NCBI GenBank assembly: GCA_015485845.1
Contig: WFSU01000049.1
Span: 1-23,705 of the forward strand
DNA: 23,705 nucleotides
From: Nitratifractor sp.
Lineage (GTDB): Bacteria; Campylobacterota; Campylobacteria; Campylobacterales; Sulfurovaceae
Reading direction: 5' to 3'
Positions 1 to 6,682 of the stretch are shown here, one piece after another. Every line of letters starts with the position of its first letter. The stretch's first letter is position 1. The notes beneath the pieces are model-generated. The model worked only from the letters and a program-made list of their open reading frames with translations, did no database searches and was not told where the DNA came from. The translations under genes and the position numbers were made by a program.

Positions 1-73
1 AAGTAGACAAAAGCGCAGATACAAACCCAAAAAAAGGAGCCACAAAGTCAGCGTAGATATTTTTTACCATCAT
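1..73 (-). CDS. Possible 5' end of a protein running off the left edge
   Basis: From the double ATG at 73/70 on the minus strand an open frame runs to the window edge without a stop and reads MMVKNIYADFVAPFFGFV followed by SALLST. This is hydrophobic and could be a first membrane segment. An in-frame TGA lies just upstream, so no earlier start is possible. A TATAAA box sits about 30 bases upstream on the same strand, but there is no clear Shine-Dalgarno sequence. With 24 codons the family cannot be recognised, and the frame may be chance in an AT-rich spacer. Confidence 0.25.
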   Translation of the reverse strand, partial: MMVKNIYADFVAPFFGFVSALLST

Positions 74-163
74 AGTGCAGAATCAGTTTTTTAAATCAGT
101 TTTTATACCATATATGAGAGTTTGAGATTGGGGGATGGATTTTTTTGGGTTTAAAATGTTCGT

Positions 164-562
164 TTAAAATGCCTCTCGAATTTCCAAAGGAATTTTGAAA
201 GGTCTGAAGCGCTTTTTGTCAACAAAAACCCATTCGGTGTTTCCCTCGCAAACAAGGACATCGTCATCGACACGTAACAGCCGATAACGGCGCTCAGAAG
301 TAAAGGTTCCAAGGGTTTCGATCCAGGTTTCCATTCGGAGTTCTTCGCCTTCAAAAGCGGGTTTTTTATAAACAATGTTGTGGGATCGGGCGACCCAGGT
401 GCCGCCATACGACAGGCACCGCTCGAAGTCCATCCCCACCGACTGAGAGTGGCGCTGGGCGGCTTCCATCATCCATTGGAGGTAGGTGACGTTGTTGACG
501 TGGCCGTTGAAGTCAATGGCCGACGCCGGGACAGTAAAGGTGTAGCTGAAGGGCTCAGACAT
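164..562 (-). CDS. Acyl-CoA thioesterase, hot-dog fold (4HBT family)
   Basis: This 132-residue protein has the single hot-dog domain layout of 4-hydroxybenzoyl-CoA/acyl-CoA thioesterases, which hydrolyse acyl-CoA or acyl-ACP thioesters in the cytoplasm. Near the N-terminus it reads AIDFNGHVNNVTYLQWM, matching the family motif in which an Asp near a G-H-x-N-N sequence starts the central helix; a VYKKPAFEGEEL strand and a WVFVDKKRFRP segment follow. I chose the ATG at 562 because it gives the normal family length and overlaps the leuC stop by 8 bases (ATGTCTGA), which suggests translational coupling. A longer frame starting at 724 would add 54 residues antiparallel to no known domain and read out of phase through leuC. 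The true substrate is unknown; the place where leuD might be expected is taken by this gene. Confidence 0.82.
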   Translation of the reverse strand: MSEPFSYTFTVPASAIDFNGHVNNVTYLQWMMEAAQRHSQSVGMDFERCLSYGGTWVARSHNIVYKKPAFEGEELRMETWIETLGTFTSERRYRLLRVDDDVLVCEGNTEWVFVDKKRFRPFKIPLEIREAF

Positions 563-1835
563 CTCTCGGGTCAACCAGCTTGCCGGCGATAGCCGACGCA
601 GCAGCCACAGCGGAGTTGGCGAGATAGATTTCACTCGTGCGGGCTCCCATCCGACCGACGAAGTTCCGGTTGGTCGTGGCGACGCATTTCTCCCCGTCCC
701 CGAGGATCCCCATGTAGCCGCCAAGACACGCGCCGCAGGTGGGGTTACTCACCACAGCTCCAGCCTCGATGAGGGTCTCGATGATCCCCTCCGCCTGTGC
801 TTCGAGGAAGATCTTCTGCGTCGCAGGAGTGACGATCATCCGGGTGCGGCGGGCGACCCGCTTGCCCTTGACGATCTCGGCCGCGATGCGCAGATCCTCA
901 AGCCGTCCGTTGGTGCAGCTGCCGATCATCACTTGATCGATGCTCAGATCATCCGCTGCAGCCTCTTCCATGCTCCGACCGTTGCTGGGCAGGAAGGGGT
1001 ATGCCACCACCGGAGAGAGGGTATCCAAATCGATGGTGAGAACCTGCGCATACGTCGCATCGGGATCGGAGTGGTGGATCTTGGGCTCAGCACGCAGTCC
1101 GCCATTGGCCTCGGCACGATCCTCCAGGTAGGGTTCGGTGATCGCGTCGACGGCAAAGATGCCATTTTTGGCGCCCGCTTCGATCGCCATGTTGCACATA
1201 CTGAAGCGGTCGCTCATGTCAAGATACTTGATCCCGTCGCCGGTAAATTCGAGTGCTTTGTAGAGTGCGCCGTCGACCCCGAGGATGCGAATAATCTCGA
1301 GGATGATGTCCTTGCCGTAGACGTATTTACCGGGCTTACCTCTAAGCTCGACTTTGATCGTCTCGGGAACTTTGAACCAGTTCCCCCCGGTAATGATCGC
1401 AAAGCTGATATCGGTACTCCCCATCCCGGTAGCAAAGGCTCCCAGTGCCCCATGCGTACACGTGTGGCTGTCGGCTCCGATAATCACATCTCCGGGAATC
1501 ACAAGTCCTTTTTCGGGTAAAAGTGCATGCTCGATCCCCATATCTTTTTCATCAAAAAAGTATTTCAGATCATGTTTGTAGGCAAAGTCACGGCTGATGC
1601 GGGCTTGGTTGGCGCTGGCGATATCTTTGGCGGGGATGTAGTGATCCATCACGATCGCAAACCCATCTGGGTTGGCCAGTTTTTCGGCGCCACTCTCTTC
1701 AAATGCCCGAATGGAGATCGGGGTGGTGATGTCGTTGCCGATCGTCATGTCAATCGGCACGCGAACAATCTCCCCGGCATACACATCCCGCCCGGCATGT
1801 TCGGAAAAAATCTTTTCGGTTATGGTCTGTCCCAT
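555..1835 (-). CDS. leuC: 3-isopropylmalate dehydratase large subunit (aconitase family)
   Basis: The 426-residue product belongs to the short, two-subunit LeuC/homoaconitase class, which isomerises 2- to 3-isopropylmalate in leucine synthesis using a [4Fe-4S] cluster. The three cluster cysteines are visible: C307 in IGSCTNGR and C367/C370 in NPTCGACLGG. The substrate-side motif GADSHTCTHGALG lies near residues 120-132. Length is normal for the bacterial/archaeal short form. The ATG at 1835 is preceded by GAAGGA with good spacing, and a TATAAT box lies about 30 bases upstream. The small subunit LeuD is not next to it; a thioesterase overlaps its 3' end instead. Homoaconitase or a related hydro-lyase cannot be excluded from sequence alone. 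Confidence 0.85.
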   Translation of the reverse strand: MGQTITEKIFSEHAGRDVYAGEIVRVPIDMTIGNDITTPISIRAFEESGAEKLANPDGFAIVMDHYIPAKDIASANQARISRDFAYKHDLKYFFDEKDMGIEHALLPEKGLVIPGDVIIGADSHTCTHGALGAFATGMGSTDISFAIITGGNWFKVPETIKVELRGKPGKYVYGKDIILEIIRILGVDGALYKALEFTGDGIKYLDMSDRFSMCNMAIEAGAKNGIFAVDAITEPYLEDRAEANGGLRAEPKIHHSDPDATYAQVLTIDLDTLSPVVAYPFLPSNGRSMEEAAADDLSIDQVMIGSCTNGRLEDLRIAAEIVKGKRVARRTRMIVTPATQKIFLEAQAEGIIETLIEAGAVVSNPTCGACLGGYMGILGDGEKCVATTNRNFVGRMGARTSEIYLANSAVAAASAIAGKLVDPRDV

Positions 1836-1864
1836 GGTCGTATCCTTCGTATTCTGTTGCCGCG

Positions 1865-1870
1865 ATTATA
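1865..1870 (-). promoter_or_regulatory. Probable -10 box for leuC
   Basis: On the minus strand this reads TATAAT. It would place transcription start about 25 bases before the leuC ATG. I see no good -35 hexamer at 16-18 bases, which is common for sigma70 promoters in Campylobacterota. Confidence 0.55.
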
Positions 1871-1900
1871 GCGGAAAAGGGGTTATATCTGCGATCGTAT

Positions 1901-1929
1901 TTGACATCTTGAATAAATTTGAATATAAT
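1901..1929 (+). promoter_or_regulatory. Consensus sigma70 promoter of the toxin-antitoxin pair
   Basis: TTGACA at 1901-1906 and TATAAT at 1924-1929 are separated by exactly 17 bases, a perfect consensus. The start codon of the antitoxin is 35 bases downstream. It diverges from the leuC promoter across a spacer of about 130 bases. Confidence 0.85.
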
Positions 1930-1948
1930 CTATCTATATTTTATTCAA
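1909..1948. promoter_or_regulatory. Inverted repeat over the -10 box, likely autoregulatory operator
   Basis: TTGAATAAA (1909-1917) and TTTATTCAA (1940-1948) are perfect 9-base inverted arms separated by 22 bases. The dyad centre (1928.5) falls on the -10 box of the toxin-antitoxin promoter. Ribbon-helix-helix or RelB-type antitoxins normally repress their own promoter by binding such dyads, so this is the natural operator candidate. Binding is inferred. Confidence 0.6.
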
Positions 1949-1963
1949 AAAGAAAGGTGCGGC

Positions 1964-2203
1964 ATGAAAACAGTAACCATGAGGATTGATGACGACATTT
2001 ACCGCATGATCAAATTGGCAGCACAAGGACAGAAGCGCAACCTATCCAACTTTATCGAGTTTGCGACGTTGCAATACCTGACATCTTCACAATATGTCAA
2101 CGATGATGAGATGCATGAAATCCTCGAAGACAAAGAGTTGGTTCGCAGCCTGAGAACCGGACGGCAAGAGATGAAAAACCGGGAATACGACATTGTCCTA
2201 TAG
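1964..2203 (+). CDS. Antitoxin of a type II toxin-antitoxin pair (ribbon-helix-helix / RelB-like)
   Basis: The 79-residue protein starts MKTVTMRIDDDIYRMIKLAA, the short beta strand plus helix typical of ribbon-helix-helix DNA-binding antitoxins. Its C-terminal part is acidic and charged (DDEMHEILEDKELVRSLRTG), as expected for the segment that wraps the toxin. The ATG at 1964 is chosen because AGAAAGGTG precedes it; a start 45 bases earlier would lie within the promoter/operator region. It overlaps the toxin gene by 11 bases. It would neutralise the toxin and repress the operon through the dyad over the -10 box. The exact family (CopG, RelB or DUF6290-like) is uncertain. Confidence 0.82.
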   Translation: MKTVTMRIDDDIYRMIKLAAQGQKRNLSNFIEFATLQYLTSSQYVNDDEMHEILEDKELVRSLRTGRQEMKNREYDIVL

Positions 2204-2459
2204 CATCGCCGAAACCAAACAGTTTCAAAAACTCAAAGCAAAACTCAATCCGAACGTTTATGAGAAAATCAAGACCATTGTCTACCCGCAGCTCAAAGAA
2301 AACCCGTTTTTTGGAACCAACATCAAAAAACTCAAAGGGGAATTTGAAGGGTATTATCGATACAGGATTGGGAATTATCGGCTGTTTTATTTGATCGAAC
2401 ATGAAAAAGTGATCGTCGTGATCACCAGCATCAAACATCGGCAAAACGCGTACAAATAG
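2193..2459 (+). CDS. RelE/ParE-superfamily toxin
   Basis: This 88-residue basic protein begins at a TTG codon inside the antitoxin gene (11-base overlap); no ATG is available upstream in frame. The C-terminal half reads LKGEFEGYYRYRIGNYRLFY followed by LIEHEKVIVVITSIKHR, the pattern shared by RelE, YoeB and ParE toxins, in which a G-x-Y-R strand is followed by hydrophobic strands and a terminal HR. RelE members cleave mRNA in the ribosomal A site and ParE members poison gyrase. The sequence looks closer to RelE, but no catalytic assignment is certain. The overlap and TTG start would keep toxin output below that of the antitoxin. Confidence 0.85.
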   Translation: MSYSIAETKQFQKLKAKLNPNVYEKIKTIVYPQLKENPFFGTNIKKLKGEFEGYYRYRIGNYRLFYLIEHEKVIVVITSIKHRQNAYK

Positions 2460-2472
2460 CCAAAGGGCATCC

Positions 2473-3822
2473 ATGAAACTTCACCACCTCCAAGCGCTCG
2501 CAAAAGCGCTCAAAACCCACCCCTACATCACCCGCGCCCGCCGCGTCGAAGACAACGTCATCGAGCTGGCGCTTTCGCGGGAATTGAGCTATTTTTTCGA
2601 CATGACCCGGGGACACAGCATGGTCTATTCCGCCCCATCTCAGCGGCCAATGCAGGGGTACAATGCTCCCTTCGATACCCTGCTGCATGCTCAAGTCTCT
2701 GCCGCTCGGATCGTCGATGCATTTGTAGTCAACGACGACCGGGTACTGCGCCTCATCCTCGCTCCCAAAAGCGACTACAAAAACCGGCACATCGTCCTGC
2801 AATTTGAGTTTACCGGCAAAAATACCAACGCCATCCTCCTCGATGAGGACGAAACCGTCATCGAAGCCCTCCGCCACATCGATGCTCAAGGCTCTTTCAG
2901 GGTCGTTCGCCCCGGCACAAGACTGGAACCTCTCCCCCCACGCAATCTACCCGCTACCCGCTACCCGCTACCCTCTGAGAACCTCGACGAGGTTCTCGTC
3001 TCCAACTACCAAAAACGCCACGCCGAAAAACTTGCCCAATCCAAACGCAACAAACGCACCACCATCCAAAAACAGATCGCCAAATTTGACAAACTTCTTG
3101 CCAAAATCTCCGATCCGAAAGCACTCGAAGCCGAAGCAACAAAACACCAAAATACCGCCAATATCCTCCTCGCAAACCTTTACAAAATCCAGCCCTATGA
3201 CACCCGACTGGAAACGATGGATTTCGAGGGCAATCCGATCACCATTCCGTTGCCAAAAAACATCCCGGTCAACCGGATGGCCGAGCACTATTTTACCCTC
3301 ACCAAACGGGCGAAATCACGCGCCAAAAATGTCCACATCGAAGTCGAAAATCTCACCAGCAAAAAGCGCTTCTACGAAAACATCCTCCATGCCGTCGAAC
3401 ACGCCACTGATGTGCGCGAACTCGAGCTCCTCGTCCCCAAGCGGGGCAAATCCCAACGTAAAAAAGAGAAGATGCGCGAAGGGGAGCTGTTTTGGATCGA
3501 GGACTACAAGGTGATGGTCGGCCGCAACAGCGCCGAAAACCAGCACCTCCTCAAGCTTGCCCGTGCCAACGATCTGTGGATGCATGTCCGAGGTATCCCT
3601 TCCAGCCACGTCATCATCCGCACCGACAAACAAAACCTCCCCGACTCCGTCATCGAGGCTGCGGCCAAACTCTGCGTCGATTTCTCCCTCAAGCAGCCCA
3701 GCGACTACGACGTGGACTACACCCAGCGCAAATTTGTCAAGATCCAGGAAGGCTCGCACGTTGAGTATGACAAATACCGGACGATCCGGGTGCGCAAGGA
3801 GGGGGTGGAGATACGGGAATAA
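2473..3822 (+). CDS. rqcH: RqcH-like NFACT protein (ribosome-associated quality control)
   Basis: The 449-residue product has the NFACT layout of RqcH/Rqc2/NEMF, which bind stalled 50S-peptidyl-tRNA complexes and add alanine tails. An NFACT-N domain (about 1-150) carries D89-R90, the likely counterpart of the DR pair needed for tRNA recruitment in RqcH, and FTGKNTNAILLDED, equivalent to the family's MGxHSN-IL motif. A basic coiled-coil stretch (about 180-330) follows, and an NFACT-R/DUF814 domain has DLWMHVRGIPSSHVIIRT at about 365-382. It is shorter than Firmicutes RqcH (about 570), as is usual for Campylobacterota, where it was often annotated as fibronectin-binding protein. A Pro-rich insert near residues 158-175 is encoded by a heptamer tandem repeat and a palindrome. 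It starts 13 bases after the toxin gene. Confidence 0.85.
   Translation: MKLHHLQALAKALKTHPYITRARRVEDNVIELALSRELSYFFDMTRGHSMVYSAPSQRPMQGYNAPFDTLLHAQVSAARIVDAFVVNDDRVLRLILAPKSDYKNRHIVLQFEFTGKNTNAILLDEDETVIEALRHIDAQGSFRVVRPGTRLEPLPPRNLPATRYPLPSENLDEVLVSNYQKRHAEKLAQSKRNKRTTIQKQIAKFDKLLAKISDPKALEAEATKHQNTANILLANLYKIQPYDTRLETMDFEGNPITIPLPKNIPVNRMAEHYFTLTKRAKSRAKNVHIEVENLTSKKRFYENILHAVEHATDVRELELLVPKRGKSQRKKEKMREGELFWIEDYKVMVGRNSAENQHLLKLARANDLWMHVRGIPSSHVIIRTDKQNLPDSVIEAAAKLCVDFSLKQPSDYDVDYTQRKFVKIQEGSHVEYDKYRTIRVRKEGVEIRE
2947..2974 (+). repeat. In-frame heptanucleotide array inside the RqcH-like gene
   Basis: Three CTACCCG units are followed by CTACCCT. Because 7 is not a multiple of 3, three units make one 21-base reading cycle, read as LPATRYP and beginning to repeat (LP). 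The unit is nearly the same as in the noncoding array at 6635-6662. Confidence 0.85.
2977..2997. repeat. Perfect 9-bp palindrome inside the RqcH-like gene
   Basis: GAGAACCTC and GAGGTTCTC flank a GAC centre, directly after the heptamer array. In frame it encodes about ENLDEVL. It may be part of a small inserted element or chance complementarity. Confidence 0.6.
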
Positions 3823-3862
3823 GTGCATTGTTTCCACCAGGGTGATACGCTGGCGCGTTTAG

Positions 3863-3943
3863 TTGGACTGAAGTCCAAGCCCCGAAAAGCGGCGAGACAA
3901 AAAGGGGCTGGGACTTCAGTCCCACAAACATCGTATGCGATGT
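3863..3943. repeat. Palindromic repeat cluster downstream of rqcH
   Basis: Two palindromes of the ACT-NN-AGT type occur: TTGGACTGAAGTCCAA (3863-3878) and TGGGACTTCAGTCCCA (3909-3924). Together with adjoining CCCC/GGGG tracts they also form a larger inverted pair. ACATCG-TATG-CGATGT (3928-3943) is a third small hairpin. The stretch 3900-3933 recurs at 7762-7795 with a single base change. The cluster occupies most of the 214-base gap between rqcH and cdsA. Confidence 0.8.
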
Positions 3944-3973
3944 ACACGATGTCCTTCCCACATCCTGCTCCTT

Positions 3974-3995
3974 GGTCGGCTGAAGCCAACCCTAC
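3974..3995 (-). repeat. GTAG-foot hairpin (REP-like) upstream of cdsA
   Basis: On the minus strand GTAG (3995-3992) is followed by an 8-bp stem, GGTTGGCT-TC-AGCCGACC, with one G-T wobble. The core CTTCAG also links it to the ACT-NN-AGT palindromes. It ends just upstream of the cdsA -10 box. Confidence 0.7.
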
Positions 3996-3998
3996 GTA

Positions 3999-4007
3999 TG
4001 CTATAAT
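3999..4007 (+). promoter_or_regulatory. Extended -10 promoter of cdsA
   Basis: TGC-TATAAT is an extended -10 element whose TATAAT lies 30 bases before the cdsA ATG. No -35 hexamer is evident because the REP-like hairpin occupies that place. Confidence 0.6.
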
Positions 4008-4036
4008 TCTCCCAAACCATTCAACAGGATTCCCCC

Positions 4037-4801
4037 ATGACACACTCTTCCGAACACTCCGCCCGCATCCAGACTGCTGCGATTCTTCTCGCAGCGGTGC
4101 TGGTCGTCGGATGGCTCGATATCCCTTTTATTACTTGGCTCTTTCTCGGGGTGGCATTTGGGATTGCCCTCAACGAAGCGATGACACTTCTCAAAGTCAG
4201 TGAGCTCACCCCTTACCTCTTCGGGGCAGCGATCTGGATCGTGGCGGGGTTTTATCCTCAACCCGCCGACTTGGTGACGCTGGGGCTACTGGTGTTTGCT
4301 GCCATTCTTGCATATCAACGACGGCTGGAGGTGCGGGCGTTTTTGCCCCTACTCTACCCTACCCTCGGGATGGTCTATCTCTGGGCACTCTACCGCGAGT
4401 ATGGGATGATGGCTCTGCTGTGGATGCTCTTGCTGGTAGCCCTGACCGACATCGGCGCTTACTACACCGGCAAAAACTTTGGCAAAACCCCTTTCTCCCC
4501 CACCTCCCCCAACAAAACCCTCGAAGGGGTCGTTGGAGGGGTAATTGCCGGGACGATCGGAGGGACGATTGTTGCTTTGGGCTGGATGGAGATCGGCTTT
4601 TTTGCCGCTCTGATCATCAGCCTCATTGCCGCCAAATTCTCCATCTTTGGCGACCTGTTCGAGAGTTATCTCAAGCGTGAAGCCGGAGTCAAAGACAGCG
4701 GCACCCTTTTGCCCGGTCACGGCGGGGTGCTCGATCGGATCGACGGGTATCTGTTTGCCGCACCGGTTCTGTATATTTTGCTTCATCTGACAGGAAACTG
4801 A
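4037..4801 (+). CDS. cdsA: Phosphatidate cytidylyltransferase
   Basis: The 254-residue integral membrane protein makes CDP-diacylglycerol from phosphatidic acid and CTP, the branch point of bacterial phospholipid synthesis. Several hydrophobic helices span the protein. The C-terminal CDP-alcohol signature reads FGDLFESYLKREAGVKDSG and then TLLPGHGGVLDRIDG (about residues 205-236), including the K-D, P-G-H-G-G and D-R-x-D residues. DIGAYYTGKNFGKTPFSPTSP near 137-157 is also typical. AGGA precedes the ATG at a spacing of seven bases. The gene ends 1 base before dxr, as in many bacteria, so the two are probably co-transcribed. Confidence 0.95.
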   Translation: MTHSSEHSARIQTAAILLAAVLVVGWLDIPFITWLFLGVAFGIALNEAMTLLKVSELTPYLFGAAIWIVAGFYPQPADLVTLGLLVFAAILAYQRRLEVRAFLPLLYPTLGMVYLWALYREYGMMALLWMLLLVALTDIGAYYTGKNFGKTPFSPTSPNKTLEGVVGGVIAGTIGGTIVALGWMEIGFFAALIISLIAAKFSIFGDLFESYLKREAGVKDSGTLLPGHGGVLDRIDGYLFAAPVLYILLHLTGN

Positions 4802-4802
4802 T

Positions 4803-5888
4803 ATGAAACCCTCCTCGATCGTCCTTTTGGGCTCAACCGGCTCCATCGGGGTCAACACCCTCATCATCGCCGAGCGTTACAACCTCCCCGTCGAAGCCCT
4901 CGTTGCGGGCTACAACATCGACCTCCTCAACGAACAAATCGCCACCCACCGCCCCCAATACGTCGCCATCGCTCATGAACGCGACCGCCACCGCGTCCGG
5001 CACGACAAGGTCTATGTCGGGGAGGAGGGGATCCTCGAACTCCTTGAGCGCAGTAGCAGTCCCACCGTGGTCAACGCGCTGGTGGGCTATGCCGGGATGC
5101 GCCCCACCCTCAAAGCAATCGAACTGGGTCGCCATGTCGCCCTGGCCAACAAAGAATCCCTCGTTGTCGCCGGGGAGTTCATCGACACTTCTCACATTAC
5201 TCCCATCGACAGCGAACATTTCGGTCTGTGGTATCTGCTGAATGACCGCCCCATCTCGCGCCTGGTCATCACCGCCAGCGGCGGTGCCTTCCGGGACTGG
5301 GAAATCCAGCGGATGAGGGATGCCACCTTCGCCGATGCTCTCAAGCACCCCAACTGGTCGATGGGGAACAAAATCACCATCGACTCTGCCACCATGACCA
5401 ACAAAATCTTCGAACTACTGGAGGCAAAATGGCTCTTTGGGACGGCTAACGTCGATGCGGTGATCGAGAAAAAATCGATCATTCATGCTCTCATCGAATT
5501 TGTCGACGGCTCCACAACCGCCCATTTTGCCGGTGTCGATATGAAGCTCCCTATCGGCTTTGCCCTCTTCGGGCACGTCGAGGAGCCCATCCTCCCCCCG
5601 ACCGATCTGCTCGGCATTGGTGCCCTCGAATTTCGCCCCATCGAAACCGAACGCTACCCCATTTGGAACCTCAAAGACGACATCCTCACCCACCCCTACC
5701 GAGGTGCCGTCCTCAACGCCGCCAACGAAGTCGCCATCCAATCATTTGAGCGGGGAGAGTGCACTTTCTTCGGGATGAGTGAAATGGTGCTGGATGCGTA
5801 TCGCAAATTTGAGGATATTCACCCCGCTTCGATCGAAGAGATTATGGCGATTGACGGCGAAGTGAGGAAGTATGTCGAAGCATTGTAG
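4803..5888 (+). CDS. dxr: 1-deoxy-D-xylulose 5-phosphate reductoisomerase
   Basis: The product (361 residues) is the NADPH-dependent enzyme that converts DXP to MEP, the first committed step of the non-mevalonate isoprenoid pathway. The NADPH loop GSTGSIG is at residues 10-16 and LANKESLVVAG at about 114-124. Metal ligands are inferred as D136 and E138 in PIDSEHF and E207 in LEAKWLF; HPNWSMGNKITIDSATMTNK (182-201) holds the substrate-binding residues. The length is slightly below the E. coli enzyme, as in other Campylobacterota. Its TAG stop codon lies inside the GTAG foot of a REP-like hairpin, so the coding end abuts the repeat exactly. It is coupled to cdsA. Confidence 0.96.
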   Translation: MKPSSIVLLGSTGSIGVNTLIIAERYNLPVEALVAGYNIDLLNEQIATHRPQYVAIAHERDRHRVRHDKVYVGEEGILELLERSSSPTVVNALVGYAGMRPTLKAIELGRHVALANKESLVVAGEFIDTSHITPIDSEHFGLWYLLNDRPISRLVITASGGAFRDWEIQRMRDATFADALKHPNWSMGNKITIDSATMTNKIFELLEAKWLFGTANVDAVIEKKSIIHALIEFVDGSTTAHFAGVDMKLPIGFALFGHVEEPILPPTDLLGIGALEFRPIETERYPIWNLKDDILTHPYRGAVLNAANEVAIQSFERGECTFFGMSEMVLDAYRKFEDIHPASIEEIMAIDGEVRKYVEAL

Positions 5889-5910
5889 GGTGCTGTACCC
5901 TTACAGCACC
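5885..5910 (+). repeat. GTAG-foot hairpin overlapping the dxr stop codon
   Basis: GTAG (5885-5888) is followed by the 8-bp stem GGTGCTGT / ACAGCACC with loop ACCCTT. The TAG of GTAG is the dxr stop codon. Confidence 0.8.
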
Positions 5911-5932
5911 AATCAGGTAATTCCGTCATTTT

Positions 5933-5958
5933 GGTGCTGTGGGGGCACAGCACCCTAC
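5933..5958 (-). repeat. GTAG-foot hairpin, inverted partner
   Basis: It has the same 8-bp stem as the copy at 5885 but in opposite orientation, with loop GCCCCC read on the minus strand, and ends in CTAC (5955-5958). The two copies form a head-to-head pair whose 12-base outer arms (5885-5896 and 5947-5958) are also exactly complementary, like a BIME made of two REPs. Confidence 0.8.
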
Positions 5959-5968
5959 GGGAAGCAAG

Positions 5969-6523
5969 ATGCGTTCACAAAATAAGCTCCTTATCCTGCA
6001 CGGCTGGGGCGGAAGCGACTACCCCCACTGGCAAGCCCATCTGGCGATGGAGGCGGCCAAATGGTACGGCACGGTAAGCTTCCCGCTGATCCAGCATCCC
6101 CATTTCCCAAGCCTCAACCGCTGGCGGCGGGAGGTGCTGGCACACCTGGCTGATTTCCGACCCGATACCGTCGTGTGCCACTCTCTAGCCAATACCCTCT
6201 GGCTCCACCTTGCCGCCACCGAAGAACTCGAACCAATCAAACGCCTCTACATGGTCGCCCCTCCGAGCCTGAACACCGTCATCGAAGGGCTGGATGATTT
6301 CTACCCTACCCCGCTCCCCGAGAACCTATACGCCGAAGAAACCCGCCTCATCGTCTCGGACAATGACCCCTACATCCCCCTCTCAGAAGCCACAGAGCTT
6401 GCCCGTCATTTCGACGCACCCCTAACAATCCTCGAAGATGCCGGACACATCAATACCGAGAGCGGGTATGGCAAATGGGAATGGATCGAAACCCAGATTT
6501 TAGGAGACAACAAGCATGTCTAA
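5969..6523 (+). CDS. RBBP9/YdeN-type serine hydrolase (alpha/beta fold)
   Basis: The 184-residue cytoplasmic hydrolase has the compact alpha/beta fold of the RBBP9/YdeN family. LLILHGWGGSDYPHWQAHL forms the first strand and oxyanion loop. The likely triad is S72 in VVCHSLAN, D133 in VSDNDPYIP and H160 in EDAGHINTE. The start at the ATG 5969 is preferred; an in-frame GTG at 5939 would begin inside the REP-like repeat and add ten residues without family support. The substrate is unknown. The nucleophile elbow is H-S-L-A rather than the common G-H-S-L-G, which is normal in this family. It sits alone between two repeat-bearing spacers. Confidence 0.82.
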   Translation: MRSQNKLLILHGWGGSDYPHWQAHLAMEAAKWYGTVSFPLIQHPHFPSLNRWRREVLAHLADFRPDTVVCHSLANTLWLHLAATEELEPIKRLYMVAPPSLNTVIEGLDDFYPTPLPENLYAEETRLIVSDNDPYIPLSEATELARHFDAPLTILEDAGHINTESGYGKWEWIETQILGDNKHV

Positions 6524-6566
6524 TCCCTCTATTTTTTCATCCTTCTTCTCCCATCACAGCGTCTGT

Positions 6567-6592
6567 GTCGGGGTGAGGGCACCCCGACCTAC
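6567..6592 (-). repeat. GTAG-foot hairpin
   Basis: A 9-bp stem GTCGGGGTG / CACCCCGAC with loop AGGG (plus strand) ends in CTAC at 6589-6592. The same element recurs at 12983-13008 with a compensated G-C to A-T change in the closing stem pair. Confidence 0.8.
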
Positions 6593-6634
6593 GAGTAACA
6601 CCCAATTCATACAACCTCATTTTCCATACAAAAT

Positions 6635-6662
6635 CTACCCTCTACCCTCTACCCTCTACCCT
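6635..6662 (+). repeat. Heptanucleotide tandem array upstream of tsaD
   Basis: Four perfect CTACCCT units end about 20 bases before the tsaD start and just upstream of its GGAG ribosome binding site. Copy number variation here would alter the tsaD leader. Confidence 0.9.
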
Positions 6663-6682
6663 CTAAATCATCGGAGTTTCCG

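Noticed and set aside
562..724. N-terminal extension of the thioesterase frame to 724
   Set aside because: It lies within the leuC coding sequence in another frame, has no family similarity, and the ATG at 562 gives normal length with an 8-base overlap.
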